From positions 1,116,001 to 1,180,000 of the forward strand of contig NZ_CP099993.1 of the NCBI RefSeq assembly GCF_024138125.1: a stretch of 64,000 nucleotides of DNA, written 5' to 3'. Position 1 is the first letter of the stretch. Every line of letters begins with the position of its first letter. Source of the stretch: Halorussus salilacus. GTDB lineage: Archaea > Halobacteriota > Halobacteria > Halobacteriales > Haladaptataceae. The position numbers and the translations under genes were made by a program. The notes under the pieces are model-generated. The model had not been told where the DNA came from, made no database searches, and saw only the letters and a list, made by a program, of their open reading frames with translations. Below, piece after piece: positions 61,698 through 64,000 of the stretch.

Positions 61698-62978
61698 ATG
61701 TCTCGAATACGCAATATTGAAACGAATACCAGTTCACTTTTCAACATGAGTGGTATTTGGGGGAACCGCCGGTTTACGACGATGTTCTCGGCGCGTGTGG
61801 TGACGAACGTCGGTGATAGCCTCTATCTCGCCGCAACGCTCTGGTCGGTTCACGATCTTAGTGGCTCTCCGTTCTATACTGGAATCGGCGGGTTCCTGCT
61901 CTACTCGCCCGAAGTGTTCCAGTTCCTCACTGGACCGCTGGTCGACAGGTGGGACCTCCGATGGACGCTCACGGGCACGCAACTCGTGCAGGCGATAGCG
62001 GTCCTCACCATCCCACTCGCCGCGTGGACGAACTCGCTCGACATATTCGTTGTCCTAACCGTCATCCCGACGCTGGCGCTTATCGACCAGTTCGTCTATC
62101 CAGCCCAGAGCGCCGCGCTCCCCCGAATCGTCACCGAGGAGAATCTGGTGCAGGCAAACTCGCTGTTCTCGCTCGCGTACAAGCGCGTGGACCTCGTGTT
62201 CAAAGCGGTCGGTGGCGTCCTCATCGCGATGTTCGGCGCGGTGACCCTGTACGTCTTCGACGCCGTGACGTTCCTGCTGGCGGCCGTGCTCTTCGGAAGC
62301 GTCGCGATTCCGTCCGGCGGTCCCGACTCCGACCGGTCGGAAGACCGACTGAGCGAGTACCTCGACGACCTTCGTTCGGGAGTCGGCTACGTCCGGCGAA
62401 CCGTTCTGACCAACATCATCGTGGGTGCCGCGGTCGCGAACTTCGTGGTCGGCGGGACGATGGCAGTACTCCCGGGATTGGCAGACCTGTGGGGCGGCCC
62501 GCAGATGTACGGTCTCCTGGTGTCGGCGCTCGCGGCGGGGACCCTGCTCGGGGCGCTCGGTGCCTCGTTCCTCCACGAGGTGCGACTCGGCTACGCGCTG
62601 AGCGTCTGCTTCGCCATCGCGGCTGTCGCGTTCTTCGCCGCGATGCGGGTCCCCCGCCCGTTCGCGTCAGTCGGCCTCTTCGGACTAGCTTGGATTCCGG
62701 TCGGGGCGTACAACGTGCTGATGCAGACACTGCGTCAGACCGCGGTTCCCGACGATCTCCTCGGCCGCGTCACGGCAGTGTCAACGAGTGCGTCGGCGGT
62801 CGCGGCACCGGTCGGGTCGTTCGTCGCGGGGAGCGCCGCGAGCGTCGTGGGTCTCGAAACCGCGCTGACCGTCGGCAGTCTCGGCTTCGCTGGGGTCGCG
62901 GTACTGTTCTCGGTCCGGCGGCGACTCCGGGTGCTCCCACCCATCGGTGACGTGAGCACCGCCGACATCAAGCACTGA
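61698..62978 (+). CDS. MFS transporter (MdtG/EmrB-unlike, 12-TM efflux type)
   Basis: A 426-residue major facilitator protein with 11-12 transmembrane helices. Family landmarks are NRRFTTMFSARVVTNVGDSLYLAATLW near 23, a loop GPLVDRWDLRWTL near 83 (motif A-like) and the central cytoplasmic loop GGPDSDRSEDRLSEYLDDLRSGVGYVRR near 210. It resembles drug- or macrolide-efflux members of the family. Start may be ATG 61698 or ATG 61746 (MSGIWG). It is followed by an AT-rich spacer and the partial cysteine-protease-like gene on the same strand. Confidence 0.87.
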   Translation: MSRIRNIETNTSSLFNMSGIWGNRRFTTMFSARVVTNVGDSLYLAATLWSVHDLSGSPFYTGIGGFLLYSPEVFQFLTGPLVDRWDLRWTLTGTQLVQAIAVLTIPLAAWTNSLDIFVVLTVIPTLALIDQFVYPAQSAALPRIVTEENLVQANSLFSLAYKRVDLVFKAVGGVLIAMFGAVTLYVFDAVTFLLAAVLFGSVAIPSGGPDSDRSEDRLSEYLDDLRSGVGYVRRTVLTNIIVGAAVANFVVGGTMAVLPGLADLWGGPQMYGLLVSALAAGTLLGALGASFLHEVRLGYALSVCFAIAAVAFFAAMRVPRPFASVGLFGLAWIPVGAYNVLMQTLRQTAVPDDLLGRVTAVSTSASAVAAPVGSFVAGSAASVVGLETALTVGSLGFAGVAVLFSVRRRLRVLPPIGDVSTADIKH

Positions 62979-63044
62979 CCGCCCCGCTGAAGTTCATTTA
63001 TTTCGAATAATAATATTGTTATAGTATTGGGGTTCATCCCCGTT

Positions 63045-64000
63045 ATGGTCGTCATCTCTCCGGAAAGTGACCCGTATCGCCCGCTAGCCGAAGCCATCGC
63101 GGACGACCGTTCGGCGGAACTCGTCTCGACCGTGGAAGACGCCGCCGACGGCCCTGCGCTGTACGTCTGCCACCCCGCTTCGCTGACGCCGTCGGCCGCG
63201 CTCGCCCTACAACGGCGACTGCTGGAGGACGGTCCGCGGGGCGGCGCGTTCGGTATCGTGACCGGCCGGACGGAGAACGACGCCCGACGGCTGTACGAGC
63301 GCAAACCGCCGAACGACGAGCGCCACTGCATCCTCCTCCGAAAGGAAGACCGCGATATCCGCTCGCCCGACGAGGAAACGGTCGTCTTCGGGCGTAACGA
63401 CGCGACTGTCGGCGAGATGGAGTCGCTCGACGAGGGGGGTCTGGCGTCGCTCTCGACCATGACCGACGGCCGCTCGATACACACGTTCCTCTCGGACGGG
63501 TACCTCTGTGGCTACCCAACGGTCAGCGACTACGAGTTCGAGGAACCCACGCCGCGGTGCGTCGAGGACGGCGAGCGGAACTGCCCCCTCGACGGCGACC
63601 TGCTCCCCGCCGACCGGTTTGGCCCGTCACATGTGTTCCTCAACTCCTGTGCCTCCACGATTCCCGACACGGGCACGTACGGCCTCCCGGTTCACGTCGG
63701 GATGGGTCTGCTGACCAACGCAGTCTCGCTCATTGGCGGCTACCGGGCGATGGAGGGGCTTCCAGAGGAGACCGCGTTCCATTACGCCCTCCTGCGGGCG
63801 GGATACACCGCCGCAGAGCGGTGTTACCTCCTCAACCGGAACTCCCACGAACTCGACCTCGAAGCCTACCCCTACGTCTGCTACGGGCGGCCGGACCGGG
63901 CGGTCGGCCGACCCGCCGACCAGTCCTCCGAGGTCGAGTTGACTCGAACCGACGGCGAGTTGCGAATCGAGGCGACCGACGTGTCCGCCCACGTCGTCGA
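63045..64000 (+). CDS. Partial protein with caspase-clan (CHAT/C25-like) His/Cys pattern
   Basis: Open from ATG 63045 to the right edge without a stop, 318 complete codons. Alternating strands and helices (ALYVCHP, GGAFGIVTG, SIHTFLSDGYLCGYP, SHVFLNSCAS) resemble the clan CD cysteine-peptidase fold. There a His follows strand 3 (candidate H146) and a Cys follows strand 4 (candidate C202, in LNSC). The text NAVSLIGGYRAM after the cysteine resembles the following helix and strand of such enzymes. I cannot name a family. It follows an MFS gene with a 66-base AT-rich spacer. The C-terminus is missing. Confidence 0.6.
   Translation, partial: MVVISPESDPYRPLAEAIADDRSAELVSTVEDAADGPALYVCHPASLTPSAALALQRRLLEDGPRGGAFGIVTGRTENDARRLYERKPPNDERHCILLRKEDRDIRSPDEETVVFGRNDATVGEMESLDEGGLASLSTMTDGRSIHTFLSDGYLCGYPTVSDYEFEEPTPRCVEDGERNCPLDGDLLPADRFGPSHVFLNSCASTIPDTGTYGLPVHVGMGLLTNAVSLIGGYRAMEGLPEETAFHYALLRAGYTAAERCYLLNRNSHELDLEAYPYVCYGRPDRAVGRPADQSSEVELTRTDGELRIEATDVSAHVV

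Overview
The window is a chromosomal segment of a haloarchaeon (class Halobacteria). The evidence is very high GC, acidic predicted proteins, Tat-type lipoproteins, a PGF-CTERM cell-surface tail, a CdrS-FtsZ2 cell-division locus, UbaA/NcsA tRNA-thiolation genes, ribosomal protein L15e, Rio2 kinase and EndoMS/NucS. I cannot fix the genus from the sequence.

Layout, left to right. 1-2.3 kb: the end of a PGF-CTERM surface protein, a TIM-barrel hypothetical and a metallophosphoesterase. 2.4-11.6 kb (minus strand): a tightly overlapped cobalamin salvage/late-synthesis operon, transcribed HAD phosphatase - cbiB - cobS - cobY - cobT - cobD - cbiZ - cobO - cbiP, followed by a MinD-like ATPase and an unknown protein. 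Three of its genes (cbiB, cobS, cbiP) each carry an apparent 1-base deletion in a G/C run. 11.7-15.8 kb: halocyanin-like protein, M24 peptidase, small membrane protein, a peroxiredoxin-like protein lacking its peroxidatic cysteine, and an orphan DNA methyltransferase. 15.8-17.1 kb: an AT-rich membrane-protein gene, hairpins, and tRNA-Tyr with a 24-bp duplication of its 3' end, which looks like an old integration site. 17.2-20.5 kb: CdrL-like RHH/zinc-ribbon protein, CdrS, FtsZ2 and NcsA. 20.7-25.6 kb: a ZnuABC-type metal importer and a crtY-blh retinal-forming pair. 25.7-38.4 kb: rhodanese-MBL protein with a divergent TrmB-type regulator, CheY, M29 peptidase, methyltransferase, DUF192, AzlCD, endonuclease IV, peroxiredoxin, lipoate ligase, YbhB-like protein, Rio2, and several small proteins. 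38.7-45.5 kb: L15e, UbaA, DoxX, Gfo/Idh dehydrogenase, membrane protein, DsbA-like protein and a coiled-coil protein. 45.7-51.5 kb: a complete pstSCAB-phoU phosphate operon. 51.5-60.5 kb: thioredoxin, membrane proteins, MutS, NucS, PQQ-type dehydrogenase and DUF6735. 60.5-64 kb: Gfo/Idh oxidoreductase, MFS transporter and a truncated protein with a caspase-clan-like His/Cys pattern, separated by strikingly AT-rich spacers.

Functional links: CbiZ, CbiP, CbiB, CobY, CobS, CobT, CobD and CobO together cover corrinoid salvage and nucleotide-loop assembly. UbaA activates the ubiquitin-like carrier used by NcsA for tRNA thiolation. CrtY and Blh would turn lycopene into retinal, but no opsin is in view. 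MutS and NucS represent two independent mismatch-handling systems lying side by side.

A cross-cutting pattern is a set of at least 20 near-perfect inverted repeats (mostly 14-21 bp arms, 0-5 nt centre). Eleven lie inside protein-coding genes and their sequences are unrelated to one another.
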